From Chloroflexota bacterium (GTDB lineage Bacteria > Chloroflexota > Anaerolineae > Anaerolineales > E44-bin32), in the NCBI GenBank assembly GCA_022561385.1, contig JADFRG010000011.1:16476-80475 (forward strand): DNA of 64,000 bases. The letters are read 5' to 3'. The notes under the pieces were generated by a model. The model was not told the origin of the DNA, did not search any database, and saw only the letters and a list, made by a program, of their open reading frames with translations. The translations under genes were made by a program, and so were the position numbers. The first letter of the stretch is position 1; every line of letters begins with the position of its first letter. Positions 41,375 to 50,805 of this stretch are shown one piece after another.

Positions 41375-44074
41375 ATGAAAATACAAGACCCTTTTGGATC
41401 GCGATCTCAACTCAAAGTCAGGGCCGGCACTTTTACCATCTACCGCCTATCAGCGCTGGAGGAGGCTGGATTCGAGCGCGTTTCAAGCCTGCCCTTCTCC
41501 TTACGGGTGCTGCTGGAATCCGTATTGCGTCAGGTGGATGGCCGCGCATTTACCGAAGAAGACGTGGCTGCGCTGGCGGACTGGCAGCCGAATGCTCCTA
41601 AACAGCCGGAGGTCCCTTTCCTCCCTGCACGTGTGCTCATGCAGGACCTGACCGGCGTCCCGGCCATTGTCGACCTCGCGGCGATGCGCTCCGCGCTCGA
41701 GCGTTTGGGCGGGGACCCGTCTCGGATCAACCCGGTGCTCCCGGTCGATCTCGTGATCGATCATTCGGTGCAGGTGGATTTCTTCGCCTCCTCGGAAGCT
41801 CTGCGGCGCAACGCCGAGATTGAATTTCAGCGTAATCGGGAGCGCTTCGAGTTTTTGCGGTGGGGCACCGAGGTATTCGACAATTTCAAGGTTGTTCCGC
41901 CCGCGACCGGCATCGTGCACCAGGTCAATCTTGAGTACCTGGCCAAAGTTGTGCTGACCAAGGAAATCGACGGGGATACGGTCGCCTTCCCGGACACACT
42001 GGTGGGTACGGACTCGCACACGCCGATGGTCAATGCCCTCGGCGTATTGGGCTGGGGCGTAGGCGGGATCGAAGCGGAGGCCGCCATCCTGGGCCAACCG
42101 CTCGTCATGGTTGCTCCCGAAGTGGTCGGCTTCAGACTCATCGGAGCATTGCCGGAGGGAACCACCGCCACCGACCTGGTGCTGACCATCACCCAGCAGC
42201 TGCGCGAACACGGCGTGGTGGGCAAATTTGTCGAGTTTTTTGGAACCGGTCTTTCCTCCCTCTCACTCCCGGATCGGGCAACCATCGGAAACATGGCCCC
42301 CGAATACGGCGCGACCGTGGGCTACTTCCCGGTGGATGATGAAACTCTGCGTTATTTGCGCCTGACAGGCCGGGGCGAGGACCTGATCGATCTGGTGGAG
42401 CGTTATTGCAAGACGCAGGGGCTTTTCCGTACCGAAAACAGCCCCGACCCGACTTACAGCGAGGTACTCGAACTGGACATGGGTACCGTCGAATCGAGTC
42501 TGGCCGGCCCTCGACTCCCCCAGGACCGCATCCCGATGACTCAGATGAAAAAGGTCTTTCGGGAGGGGCTCACGGAGGAAGTCAGCCGAGGTGGATTTGG
42601 GCTGAGCGCGGAGGCGGCCGAGGTCACCGCCACGATTCGCACCAACGGCCGCGTGGAGAAGATTGGGCACGGTGCGGTGGTAATTGCGGCCATCACCTCC
42701 TGCACCAACACTTCCAACCCCTCCGTCATGGTCGGCGCAGGGCTGCTCGCGAAAAATGCGGTGGAACGTGGCCTGCGAGTTAAGCCTTATGTAAAGACCA
42801 GTATGGCGCCCGGCTCGAGGGTCGTCACCGATTACCTGCAGGAGGCGGGGCTGCTTGAGCCGCTGGCGGAATTGGGATTTAACATTGTGGGTTATGGCTG
42901 CACGACCTGTATTGGAAACAGCGGCCCGCTGGCGGGCGAGGTGGTGAAGGCTATCAGCGAGGCCGACCTGGTTACCGCGGCGGTGCTTTCTGGAAATCGA
43001 AATTTCGAGGCCCGCATCCATCCGAACGTGAGAGCGAACTACCTGGCCTCCCCTCCGCTGGTGGTGGCCTATGCGCTGGCCGGCCGGGCGGATATCGACC
43101 TGGCCAACGATCCGTTGGGCAACGACCCATCTGGCGAGCCAGTGTACCTTCGCGATCTCTGGCCGGCGCAAGACGAGATCCGGTCTGTGATCGAACAATC
43201 CGTGAGGGCCGAGATGTTCGAGCGTCGTTATCAAAATGTTTATAGCGGCAACGAAACCTGGAATGAGATCCCCATCGCCGGAGGGGCACTTTATGAATGG
43301 TCGGAAGACTCGACCTACATTCAGGAACCGCCGTTTTTTGTCGATCTAACTCCGGAGCCTCCTCCGCTCGAGGACATTCGGGGCGCACGGGTCCTGGTTT
43401 TGCTTGGCGATTCGGTTACGACTGAACACGTCTCGCCCGCGGGGGCCATCCCCGCCGACGGGCCGGCGGGTAAATATCTGATCGAACGCGGGATCAAGCC
43501 GCGCGATTTCAACTCTTTCGGTTCGCGACGTGGGAACGACCGCGTGATGACCCGCGGGACGTTTGGCAACATTCGTATCAGAAATCTGCTGCTCGAAGGA
43601 GTCGAGGGTGGCGATACGCTGCTATTCCCCGAAGAGGAACGTATGAGCATCTTCGAGGCCTCGATCAAGTATCGCGAACGAGGAACTCCGCTGGTTGTTT
43701 TGACCGGCACCGAATACGGGACCGGCTCGTCCCGAGACTGGGCCGCGAAGGGATCCGCCCTGCTCGGCGTTCGGGCCGTGCTGGCGCAGTCCTTCGAACG
43801 CATCCACCGCTCCAACCTGGTGGGTATGGGTGTGCTTCCGCTTGAGTTTGATGGCGCCGCGGCCCTGGGCCTGACCGGGACCGAAACGTTCGATATCCTG
43901 AACTTGGGTGAGCTGCAACCCGGCGGCGCGGTCCAGGTGAGGGCCGCGCGCGGTGATGGCACGGTTATTGAGTTCCAGACGCTCGCCCGGATCGACACCC
44001 CCATCGAACTCGAGTATTACCGCAACGGAGGCATCCTGCACATGGTGCTGCGGCAGATACTGCAGGAAGGTTGA
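41375..44074 (+). CDS. acnA: aconitate hydratase
   Basis: Aconitase of the AcnA/IRP1 type, 899 aa, interconverts citrate and isocitrate in the TCA cycle. The [4Fe-4S] ligands are in [13 protein letters not shown] and [14 protein letters not shown]. The substrate-binding [19 protein letters not shown] and the C-terminal swivel domain with [16 protein letters not shown] are present. Single-gene transcription unit: a -10 at 41344 and a strong terminator at 44107. Confidence 0.97.
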   Translation: MKIQDPFGSRSQLKVRAGTFTIYRLSALEEAGFERVSSLPFSLRVLLESVLRQVDGRAFTEEDVAALADWQPNAPKQPEVPFLPARVLMQDLTGVPAIVDLAAMRSALERLGGDPSRINPVLPVDLVIDHSVQVDFFASSEALRRNAEIEFQRNRERFEFLRWGTEVFDNFKVVPPATGIVHQVNLEYLAKVVLTKEIDGDTVAFPDTLVGTDSHTPMVNALGVLGWGVGGIEAEAAILGQPLVMVAPEVVGFRLIGALPEGTTATDLVLTITQQLREHGVVGKFVEFFGTGLSSLSLPDRATIGNMAPEYGATVGYFPVDDETLRYLRLTGRGEDLIDLVERYCKTQGLFRTENSPDPTYSEVLELDMGTVESSLAGPRLPQDRIPMTQMKKVFREGLTEEVSRGGFGLSAEAAEVTATIRTNGRVEKIGHGAVVIAAITSCTNTSNPSVMVGAGLLAKNAVERGLRVKPYVKTSMAPGSRVVTDYLQEAGLLEPLAELGFNIVGYGCTTCIGNSGPLAGEVVKAISEADLVTAAVLSGNRNFEARIHPNVRANYLASPPLVVAYALAGRADIDLANDPLGNDPSGEPVYLRDLWPAQDEIRSVIEQSVRAEMFERRYQNVYSGNETWNEIPIAGGALYEWSEDSTYIQEPPFFVDLTPEPPPLEDIRGARVLVLLGDSVTTEHVSPAGAIPADGPAGKYLIERGIKPRDFNSFGSRRGNDRVMTRGTFGNIRIRNLLLEGVEGGDTLLFPEEERMSIFEASIKYRERGTPLVVLTGTEYGTGSSRDWAAKGSALLGVRAVLAQSFERIHRSNLVGMGVLPLEFDGAAALGLTGTETFDILNLGELQPGGAVQVRAARGDGTVIEFQTLARIDTPIELEYYRNGGILHMVLRQILQEG

Positions 44075-44106
44075 TCCACCGAGCCACTTCCGTCCGCGAG
44101 AATCGA

Positions 44107-44141
44107 AAAGCGAGGCAGCGGCAGCCGGCCTCGCTTTTTTT
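44107..44141 (+). terminator. Rho-independent terminator of acnA
   Basis: Stem AAAGCGAGGC / GCCTCGCTTT with an 11-nt loop and a run of seven T. It starts 32 bp after the acnA stop. Confidence 0.92.
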
Positions 44142-44287
44142 CTTCCCTGGCCAGCATCCAATTCGACTGGATACCTATTCGAAGCTGCTCGCAAGGGTGT
44201 TTGGTAGTGGCGGGGATCAATATCCCGCCTTGATTGCATTATAGGAATTGGGAGTGGGATTCGGGCGTTGTGTAAGCGGTTTGTAAG

Positions 44288-44356
44288 GAGGAGATTGCTT
44301 CGCTACGCTCGCAATGACATCGTCACTGCGAGGAGCGCAGCGGCGAAGCAGTCTCC
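44288..44356. repeat. REP-like palindromic repeat, copy C (inverted phase)
   Basis: Same family as copies A, B and D, but the halves are in the opposite order: GGAGATTGCTTCGCTACGC ... GCAATGAC followed by GTCACTGCGAGGAGCGCAG ... GCAGTCTCC. The two elements meet at the GTCA ends rather than the CTCC ends. Confidence 0.85.
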
Positions 44357-44374
44357 AGCATCCAGGGGGAGGTT

Positions 44375-45154
44375 TCAGGGGGTTCGGCCGGCGCGGAACG
44401 CGTAGAAACCCACGATTCCGGCCGCGGCAAGCAGTGACAGGCCGAGCACCCCAAGCAATGTGGAGCCTTCGCTTTCGGATCCACGGACCTGCAAAATGGC
44501 GCCGCTCGGCTGGCCGCCAAACTGCACGAATTTAGTATCTCCCGGCTCCAGCCGCACGGGTACGTTCATGGAGGTGGTCGGGTTGTAATTTGGAGGCACG
44601 GCCCCGCTGACGTTGTAGTCTCCGTCCTCGAGATCCGAGAAGCAGAATCCGTCCGGATTGTCGTCGGTGGTGGTTTCTCCCTGCACCTTGCCGTCCCGAT
44701 CCACGACGCTCACCTGCCCCTCGGGAAGCGGAAGTTCCCCGTCGTCCAGTCGGGCGTTCCCGTTACCATCGTTGAAGAGCAAGACGCAGATATCCCCGGT
44801 GCCTACCAGCGGTCCGGTCTGCACGGTGGGTGTGGGTGAGGGGGGTGGGACGCGAGTGGCGACCATAGAGCCCAGGACAAGCTCCATGCCGGGCGAGATA
44901 AAGTCGCCGGATTGAATGCCATTGAGCGCCATGAGCTGTTCGACCGATATCTCGGCAATGGCCGCGATGCGCCAGAGCGAGTCTCCATCCAGCACGGTGT
45001 ACAGGATGGCCCCATCGGAATTCGGCGTTGGCGTCAGGAAAGGAGTGGGCTGCAGGAGAGGCGCGCCCTCCGTACGTTCCGGAATCACGAGCGCCAGGCC
45101 GACAACAAGCGCCAGCAGCGCCCCACCCACTCCAACCACAATCCCACTTCTCAT
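44375..45154 (-). CDS. LysM-domain secreted or anchored protein with SdrD-like B domain
   Basis: A 259-residue exported protein. An N-terminal TM/signal helix (about 4-25), a Thr-Pro linker, a LysM domain (about 50-95, YTVLDGDSLWRIAAIAEISV) for peptidoglycan or glycan binding, a second Thr-Pro linker, a prealbumin/SdrD-type beta domain (about 118-200, FNDGNGNARLDDGE ... GFCFSDLEDGDYNV) and a C-terminal TM helix (GVLGLSLLAAAGIVGFYAF) followed by basic residues, as in a sorting or anchor tail. The ATG at 45154 lies 7 nt after a TATAAT, so the mRNA is probably leaderless. Confidence 0.8.
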   Translation of the reverse strand: MRSGIVVGVGGALLALVVGLALVIPERTEGAPLLQPTPFLTPTPNSDGAILYTVLDGDSLWRIAAIAEISVEQLMALNGIQSGDFISPGMELVLGSMVATRVPPPSPTPTVQTGPLVGTGDICVLLFNDGNGNARLDDGELPLPEGQVSVVDRDGKVQGETTTDDNPDGFCFSDLEDGDYNVSGAVPPNYNPTTSMNVPVRLEPGDTKFVQFGGQPSGAILQVRGSESEGSTLLGVLGLSLLAAAGIVGFYAFRAGRTP

Positions 45155-45161
45155 GCTTCCG

Positions 45162-45167
45162 ATTATA
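45162..45167 (-). promoter_or_regulatory. -10 hexamer (TATAATCGG) of LysM gene, leaderless
   Basis: Minus-strand TATAAT followed by CGGAAGC and the ATG: 7 nt apart. No SD and no clear -35. Confidence 0.55.
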
Positions 45168-45318
45168 GCTGGATGGCCGATCAGTCTCCCGCCTGGCCGC
45201 GGATCCCTCTCACCCCGGTCGCTCCAGTACACTGACCGTTACCCCTCATGCTCTGGGGTACCCCGGGGTAGACTCACGGTGTCGTGTCTCAGCCTACATC
45301 CCCCCAGACCCGTCTGAG

Positions 45319-46275
45319 ATGAGCTCCGCCTCCATTGCAGTCCGCGAGCGTCGGCCTCGGGCAGTTAGAGTTTTCCCGATCCTGTCCGTCACCGCTTGGG
45401 TAACCACGGTCCTGTTGGTCCTTGTTGGGAGCATCGTGCGTGTGACGGGCAGCGGGCTTGGCTGCCCGGATTGGCCGCTCTGCTACGGCCAGGCCATCCC
45501 CCCTGGATTCGCCAGCGCCTGGGTGGAGTTTTCGCATCGCCTTTTTGCCGCCGCCGCCAGCATTCAGATCTTCGGATTGGCTGCGATCGCCTGGCGCGAA
45601 TATCGCCGGGAGCGCTGGGTCCTGCGACCCGCACTGGCTGTGGCCGGGCTACTGATGGCCCAGATTGGGCTGGGTGGATTACACGTGATCCTGGAAAATC
45701 CGCCGGAAACCGGACTCGTCCACACCGGCCTGGCCATGTTGATTGTGGGAATTCTGGCCCTTCAGCTCGCCCGGAGTGCCCAGCCGACGCGGCGGCTGGC
45801 GGAGAGCGCGCAACCCTCGCTCGTGGATACTCGGCTGCCGGCGCTGATCACGGTGACCGCCGCTGCCAGTTATCTGCTGCTGCTCACTGGATCGCTTGTT
45901 ACCCGATCGGGCGCCTCGCTTGCTTGTCTCGATTTTCCTTTCTGCGGCGCGGCCGAGCAGGCCACGCAGCGCCTCGTGGAACTACACATGCTGCACCGAC
46001 TGGTCGCCGCTACTGTGGCCGGATTAACTATCGGGGTGGTGGCCTGGATGCTGCGCCTTCGCACCGATCCAGGTTTGCACCGCTTTGCGATTGTGCTGAG
46101 TGTCCTGCTCGTGATTCAGGTTGGGCTGGGGATCGCCAATGTGCTGCTGCGGCTGCCGATGGGGACCCGCGTGCTTCATCTTACGTTGGGCGCAACCTTC
46201 TGGAGCGCCCTGGTCGTCCTGTGGTCGGTCACGCGCAAGTCGGCTGGTTCCAAATTAGAGTCGGCCGCCGGCTAA
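45319..46275 (+). CDS. ctaA: heme A synthase (COX15/CtaA)
   Basis: Heme A synthase, 318 aa with eight TM helices, oxidises heme O to heme A for cytochrome oxidase. Visible are the conserved extracellular loop GSGLGCPDWPLCYG and the heme-ligand histidines in WVEFSHRLFA, GLVHTGLAML, HMLHRLVAA and RVLHLTLGA. A Cys pair (ASLACLDFPFC) sits in the second-half loop. ctaB and oxidase genes are not in the window. It implies an aa3-type terminal oxidase and aerobic life. Confidence 0.93.
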   Translation: MSSASIAVRERRPRAVRVFPILSVTAWVTTVLLVLVGSIVRVTGSGLGCPDWPLCYGQAIPPGFASAWVEFSHRLFAAAASIQIFGLAAIAWREYRRERWVLRPALAVAGLLMAQIGLGGLHVILENPPETGLVHTGLAMLIVGILALQLARSAQPTRRLAESAQPSLVDTRLPALITVTAAASYLLLLTGSLVTRSGASLACLDFPFCGAAEQATQRLVELHMLHRLVAATVAGLTIGVVAWMLRLRTDPGLHRFAIVLSVLLVIQVGLGIANVLLRLPMGTRVLHLTLGATFWSALVVLWSVTRKSAGSKLESAAG

Positions 46276-46597
46276 CAACCACCGCTCGCTCAGTTCCATG
46301 TGTATGATCCAGCCGAAAACGAAATGCGGTCGTCCGGCGTCACGTGGACGGCCCCTTCGCAGTCTTGGTCCTATGCGGCATCGTGGCAGCCCCTCCGCCT
46401 GCATGGATATTGATCTTAAGATCCAAGGTTCTCGTGTCCCGCGGTCAAATTCTGGCTGGAATTCAGCGATCGTCCCAGCTCATCCCCCTTTTTGGTGGCT
46501 TGGGTATAATCGCACACTTGATCGGAGCAGAGGGGGCCCGCCTCCAGAAGAGCGTGCGCAGAAGACTCCCAATCTACTCATCGCCGGAGCCTGAAAC
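46276..46597. other. 322-bp region with a possible small ORF and a promoter
   Basis: Contains the low-confidence ORF 46344-46601 and a GTATAATCG -10 motif at 46504-46512. Nothing else is recognised. Confidence 0.4.
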
Positions 46598-46601
46598 TTG
46601 A
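46344..46601 (+). CDS. possible small hydrophobic protein (uncertain)
   Basis: An 85-codon GTG-started frame with two hydrophobic stretches (VLVLCGIVAAPPPAWILIL and LIPLFGGLGIIAHLIGA). Its stop TGA overlaps the TTG start of the next gene (TTGA), the same coupling as seen at 600-603. Against it: no SD, and a TATAAT lies inside it. No family recognised. Confidence 0.25.
   Translation: MDGPFAVLVLCGIVAAPPPAWILILRSKVLVSRGQILAGIQRSSQLIPLFGGLGIIAHLIGAEGARLQKSVRRRLPIYSSPEPET
46505..46510 (+). promoter_or_regulatory. -10 hexamer (GTATAATCG) before C39-like peptidase gene
   Basis: Perfect TATAAT in the recurring GTATAATCG context, 88 nt before the TTG at 46598. Confidence 0.4.
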
Positions 46602-47893
46602 ACCGAAAAATATATCCGCTCGGAGCGCTTGTGCTCGCCCTCTTGCTTGCGCCGTGGGTGTACGGCCTGCCCATCGTGCAGGAGCGGGTCGGATGGCGGG
46701 TGTCGCAGCTTCGGGCACAGATCAAATACGCAATCTCGCCGCCGGAAGAGGTGGTGTTCACGCCCGCCTCGACCCTCTCCGCGATGGTAGATGCCACGCT
46801 GGCGGCTATCATGACCCCTACCCCAGAGACACCTCCCACCGAAGTAGCCGCGGATCCCACTCGACCCGGCCCAACTCTTACGCCCTCCGCGGTGCCTTCG
46901 CCGGTCCCGGACCGCGTCTTTCTGACCGGGATCCGGCACGAGTATCAATCTTGGAACAACTGCGGACCGGCCACGCTTTCAATGGCGCTGTCCTTCTGGG
47001 GTTGGCAAGGCGACCAGCGCCCGATCGCCAGCTTCACCAAACCCAACGCCCGGGACAAAAACGTCATGCCTTATGAACTGGCGGATTACGTCCGCAGCGA
47101 GACCGGATTCGAGGTGATTGTGCGGGTCGGGGGCGATCAGGCGCTTCTGAAACGATTGATCGCGGCCGGCTTCCCCGTGATGGTGGAGAAAGGCCTGGAG
47201 GGCCCCGGCTTCGACGGTTGGATGGGCCACTATCAGCTGCTGGCCGGTTACGACGACGCATTGCGCCGTTACAACGCCTACGACAGCTACGAGGGAGATT
47301 TCAGCGACGGCGACAGTCTGCCCGTAAGTTACGACGTAATCGAAGAGTACTGGCGACACTTCAATCACACCTATCTCGTCATTTACCCTGAGGGGCGCGA
47401 GGCAGAAGTGCTGGGAATCCTCGGTCCGGATGCTGACGAACAGAACAATATTCGCCGCGCAGCTCAGCGCGCCTCCGAAGAAATCTTCTCCACTTACGGC
47501 CGAGATCAGTTCTTCGCCTGGTTCAATCGGGGCACAAACCTGAATCAATTGCAGGACTACGGCGGCGCGGCCGCTGCCTACGACGAGGCCTTCCGAATTT
47601 ACGCCGGCCTGGACCCCGAGACGCGTCCCTGGCGCATGATGTGGTATCAGACCGGGCCCTACTGGGCCTACTTTTACACCGGCCGCTACTGGGACCTGCT
47701 CAACCTGACCACTCAGACGCTTTACGTCATGAGCGAGCCGGTTCTGGAAGAGACCTACTACTGGCGCGGCTTGGCAAAGGAGGCCCTGGGAGATGGGATG
47801 GGCGCAATTGAGGACTTACGGGCCAGCCTGGAAGTACACCCTGGGTTCGAGCCCGCGCTCGGCCAGCTAAGTCGGCTGGGAGTCGCGCCGTAG
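46598..47893 (+). CDS. C39-like peptidase with TPR tail, exported
   Basis: A 431-residue protein: N-terminal signal/TM helix (about 5-24), a Thr-Pro linker (70-105), a papain-like C39_2 domain with Cys122 (NNCGPATLSMALSFWGW), His211 (WMGHYQLLAGYDD) and a following Asn/Asp (YNAYDSYEG), then TPR-type helices (about 310-425) ending GAIEDLRASLEVHPG. It probably cleaves or binds peptides at the cell surface. The TTG start has GGAG 8 nt upstream. Confidence 0.82.
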   Translation: MNRKIYPLGALVLALLLAPWVYGLPIVQERVGWRVSQLRAQIKYAISPPEEVVFTPASTLSAMVDATLAAIMTPTPETPPTEVAADPTRPGPTLTPSAVPSPVPDRVFLTGIRHEYQSWNNCGPATLSMALSFWGWQGDQRPIASFTKPNARDKNVMPYELADYVRSETGFEVIVRVGGDQALLKRLIAAGFPVMVEKGLEGPGFDGWMGHYQLLAGYDDALRRYNAYDSYEGDFSDGDSLPVSYDVIEEYWRHFNHTYLVIYPEGREAEVLGILGPDADEQNNIRRAAQRASEEIFSTYGRDQFFAWFNRGTNLNQLQDYGGAAAAYDEAFRIYAGLDPETRPWRMMWYQTGPYWAYFYTGRYWDLLNLTTQTLYVMSEPVLEETYYWRGLAKEALGDGMGAIEDLRASLEVHPGFEPALGQLSRLGVAP

Positions 47894-47901
47894 TGGGATC
47901 T

Positions 47902-48190
47902 TGAGCGCGGGAGCAGGGGCGCGAGGGAGCTGGGGGCATGAGAGCGCGGGAGCTGGGGAGCCAGTGTCCAGGTGCGCGGGAGCAGGAGGCATGGGGGCGA
48001 TGGAGCTGGGGAGCGTGTGCGCGATGGAGCGCGAGAGCAGCGGGACCCGGGAGCTGGGGGCATGAGAGCGCGGGAGCAGGGGGCAAGGGAGCTGGGGAGC
48101 TAGTGCCTAGGCGCGCGGGAGCAGGGGGGCGATACTTAAGTGCACCGGAGCAGGGGGCGAGGGAGCTGGGGAGCCAGTGCCTAGGCGCGC
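47902..48190. repeat. G-rich low-complexity tandem repeat
   Basis: Irregular units of GAGCGCGGGAGCAGGGGGC and GAGGGAGCTGGGGAGC, strongly purine-rich on the plus strand. The last 100 bases of the window (63897-64000) are the same repeat in the opposite orientation. The whole gap 47894-48400 is noncoding and also holds REP copy D. Confidence 0.8.
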
Positions 48191-48208
48191 AGCGATGCCT
48201 TCATCTGC

Positions 48209-48284
48209 GTCATTGCGAGGAGCGCAGCGACGAAGCAATTCCCAACACCCCGGAGGAGATTGCTTCGCTACGCTCGCAATGACA
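48209..48284. repeat. REP-like palindromic repeat, copy D
   Basis: GTCATTGCGAGGAGCGCAGC ... AAGCAATTCCC and GGAGATTGCTTCGCTACGC ... GCAATGAC, orientation as in copies A and B. It lies directly after the G-rich repeat and upstream of murJ. Confidence 0.85.
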
Positions 48285-48400
48285 TTGATGGAGGGAGGAG
48301 CGCGCAGGCGCGATTGTGTTGCCTCGATCTGAGCTCGATGGAACGTGGCTGAGCGAGCTCTCTCCTCCTTGGACGCTTTACTGAGCATCCTCCTTTCGCG

Positions 48401-49993
48401 ATGACGCGCGCGGCTCAAACGTCTCCCTCCGGCAGCACACGCGTGGCCCGGTCGACCCTCATCGTGATGGGCGGTTTGTTGGCGGCACTGATCACCGGGT
48501 TGATCCGCCAACGCATCATCGCCGCGCAATTCGGCACCTCCGCCCCGATGGACGCCTACATCGCCGCCAACGGGCTGCCGGAGCTGCTGTTTATCATGCT
48601 GGCCGGCGGCGCACTCGGGTTCGCCTTCATTCCTGTCTACACCAAACACCTTACCGCTGAAGACGGTACCGGCGCGAACCAGCTGGCCAGCCAGGTCGTC
48701 AACTCCATTTTTATTTTGGCGCTGATTGTATCGGTGCTGGCAGCCCTGCTCGCTCCGACGATCGTACGTGCGCCGTGGGGCCTGGGCCCGCACTTCCCGG
48801 AGCCGATTCAGGCGCTCACGGTGGAATTGATGCGCCTGCTCCTGTTCTCGACCGTTATCTTCGCCATCAGCAGCATCATCAGCAGCGTCCTGCATTCGCA
48901 CCAGCACTTCGTCCTGCCGGCCCTTTCACCCCTCGTCTACAGCTTAGGCGTAATCTTCGGGGCCCTGGTGTTTGCCCCCTCGATGGGGATCCACGGGCTG
49001 GCTTGGGGCGCTATCGTCGGGGCGTTTCTACACCTGGGGGTGCAGATCCCGGGCCTGTTCCGTTTCAAGGTACGTTGGTACCCAACGTTGGGTTGGCGAA
49101 ATCCGGCCCTCCATCGTGTGGCCTTCCTGATGGCACCCCGCGTGATCGACCTCATGATGGCCCGCGCCAGCATCGATTGGCTGAACTCCAATATCGCCTC
49201 CGGCCTAGGAGTAGGGCGCCTCTCCTCCCTGAGATACGCCTTCCAACTCATGAACATGCCCTGGACCCTTATCGGAACCGCCATCGGGATCGCCCTTTTC
49301 CCCACCCTGGCCACCCTCGCCGCGAAGCACGATCTCGAAGCTCAGCGCAATGCGCTCAGCGGATCCCTGCGCGCGATCCTGACCCTGACGTTGCCGGCCG
49401 CGGCCGGCCTGCTGCTGCTCGGCCGACCGATCATTCAAGTGCTGTTCGAAGGCGGGGAATTCACCTCTCGAAGCACGGATCTGGTGTTTTTCGCCCTGCA
49501 GTTCTACGTGCTGGCATTGATCAGCCAGTCGGTGCTGGAGGTTGTAGTGCGTGCCTTTGCCTCGCGGCAAGACACGCTGACACCGCTGTTGATCTCTCTC
49601 TTCACCACTGCGTTGAATATTGGCCTGGCGCTCTGGCTGGCTTCGCCCGGACGGCTTTCGATCGGCGGGCTGGCGCTCGCCAACGGGGTGGCGGTGAGCG
49701 TAGAAGTGCTGATTGGCCTGACCATCGTTCAGCGCCGATGGGGCATCCTGCACGTTCGGCAGGTGCTGCTCGATCTGGGTCGGGCAGCAGCCTCGACGCT
49801 GGCCATGGCGGTGGTGATTTGGATCGCGCTTGCGCTCCTGCCTCCCCGTCCCATCGTTCAGCTGCTGGTCGCGGGGGTCCTGGGCATGTTCACTTACGGG
49901 CTCGTGGCTTATGCACTGGGCATCGAGGAGATCATCTCGCTTCCGAGGGCGCTGCTGAAGGGGATCGTCCGGCCACAGGCAGCCGATGCCTGA
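48401..49993 (+). CDS. murJ: lipid II flippase MurJ
   Basis: A 530-residue polytopic protein of the MurJ/MviN family with about 14 TM helices, expected to flip lipid II across the membrane for peptidoglycan synthesis. Visible signatures: LITGLIRQRIIAAQFGTSAPMDAYIAA, split here as GLIRQRIIAAQFG and MDAYIAANGLPELLF, GGALGFAFIPVYT, and the second-half GLLLLGRPIIQVLFEGGEF. Its presence implies a cell wall or wall remnant, still debated for Chloroflexota. No adjacent mur genes. Confidence 0.9.
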   Translation: MTRAAQTSPSGSTRVARSTLIVMGGLLAALITGLIRQRIIAAQFGTSAPMDAYIAANGLPELLFIMLAGGALGFAFIPVYTKHLTAEDGTGANQLASQVVNSIFILALIVSVLAALLAPTIVRAPWGLGPHFPEPIQALTVELMRLLLFSTVIFAISSIISSVLHSHQHFVLPALSPLVYSLGVIFGALVFAPSMGIHGLAWGAIVGAFLHLGVQIPGLFRFKVRWYPTLGWRNPALHRVAFLMAPRVIDLMMARASIDWLNSNIASGLGVGRLSSLRYAFQLMNMPWTLIGTAIGIALFPTLATLAAKHDLEAQRNALSGSLRAILTLTLPAAAGLLLLGRPIIQVLFEGGEFTSRSTDLVFFALQFYVLALISQSVLEVVVRAFASRQDTLTPLLISLFTTALNIGLALWLASPGRLSIGGLALANGVAVSVEVLIGLTIVQRRWGILHVRQVLLDLGRAAASTLAMAVVIWIALALLPPRPIVQLLVAGVLGMFTYGLVAYALGIEEIISLPRALLKGIVRPQAADA

Positions 49994-50132
49994 GGTCCGC
50001 GAATCTCAAGACTTTTCTGGGCGAAGGAGCTCTTCCTACGCCCTGGCCGCGCGCCATGGAAGGGCGAGAATTCCGCGCGGTGACGCGTTAGCCTTCCATG
50101 CCGACGGTAATGCCTGAGTCGGGAACACGCCG

Positions 50133-50138
50133 TATAAT
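50133..50138 (+). promoter_or_regulatory. -10 hexamer (GTATAATCG) of mntA, leaderless
   Basis: Perfect TATAAT in GTATAATCG, 8 nt before the ATG at 50147. No SD. Confidence 0.55.
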
Positions 50139-50146
50139 CGTTCCCC

Positions 50147-50449
50147 ATGGTTGACGAATCGACATCGACCGGGCTCCGCGAAAAGCTCCGTGAGCTCCTA
50201 CCCTCACTTACCCAGGAATTTAGCGTAGCTTCCTTGGCCTTATTTGGTTCCTTCGTGCGCGAGGAAGAAACGGATGGGAGTGACCTTGACTTGCTTGTGG
50301 AATTCAGGGAGGCACCGAGTCTGTTCAGATTTATCGAACTGGAAAATCTCCTGACCGATGAGCTCGGCGTTGACGTTGACCTTGTGATGAAAGATGCGCT
50401 CAAACCCCGGATCAGACAACGAATCCTGCAAGACATCGAACCCATATGA
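50147..50449 (+). CDS. mntA: MntA-type minimal nucleotidyltransferase (antitoxin)
   Basis: A 100-residue minimal nucleotidyltransferase. Active-site residues Gly34-Ser35 (ALFGSFVRE), Asp46 and Asp48 (SDLDLLVEF) and a third acidic residue (GVDVDLV, about 76-78) are present. With the following HEPN gene (4-bp overlap, ATGA) it forms a MntA/HepT-type pair, in which the enzyme AMPylates and silences the HEPN RNase. Such pairs are common and often chromosomal. A leaderless promoter is likely. Confidence 0.85.
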   Translation: MVDESTSTGLREKLRELLPSLTQEFSVASLALFGSFVREEETDGSDLDLLVEFREAPSLFRFIELENLLTDELGVDVDLVMKDALKPRIRQRILQDIEPI

Positions 50450-50793
50450 GCCGGGATCGATCCCACGCTGACTATATTCAAGACATCCTCGACGCGATAG
50501 CGAAGGCCGAACAGTTCACTGATGGTATGGACTACGAGGCCTTCGCCCGCGACGACAAGACGATCTTCGCCGTTGTCCGTGCGCTTGAGATTATCGGCGA
50601 AGCTTCGAAGAAGGTTTCAGATGAGCTTAAGGAACAATACTCAAGTCTCCCCTGGCGGGAGATGGCCGGTATGCGTGACAAACTCGTCCATGATTACTTT
50701 GGGGTAAATGTCGAGGTTGTTTGGAAGTCAGTCGCCGAGGATCTGCCTGCTCTTAAGAGCCAGGTCCAACAAATGCTAGCTCAGATCGACTGA
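50446..50793 (+). CDS. hepT: HepT-type HEPN RNase toxin (DUF86)
   Basis: A 115-residue HEPN-domain protein. The RNase motif R-x4-H-x-Y is complete: Arg77, His82, Tyr84 (MRDKLVHDYFG). The family block IFAVVRALEIIGEASKKV is present. HepT cleaves RNA, while MntA modifies the tyrosine of this motif to inactivate it. It starts within the stop of mntA. Complete and apparently active. Confidence 0.87.
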   Translation: MSRDRSHADYIQDILDAIAKAEQFTDGMDYEAFARDDKTIFAVVRALEIIGEASKKVSDELKEQYSSLPWREMAGMRDKLVHDYFGVNVEVVWKSVAEDLPALKSQVQQMLAQID

Positions 50794-50805
50794 CCAACGA
50801 GCATG

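Noticed and set aside
42263..43234. 323-codon minus-strand ORF opposite acnA
   Set aside because: Antisense shadow; acnA is continuous and complete in this region.
48775..50091. 438-codon plus-strand ORF overlapping murJ in another frame
   Set aside because: Arg/Pro/Ala-rich shadow frame; murJ has full-length family similarity.
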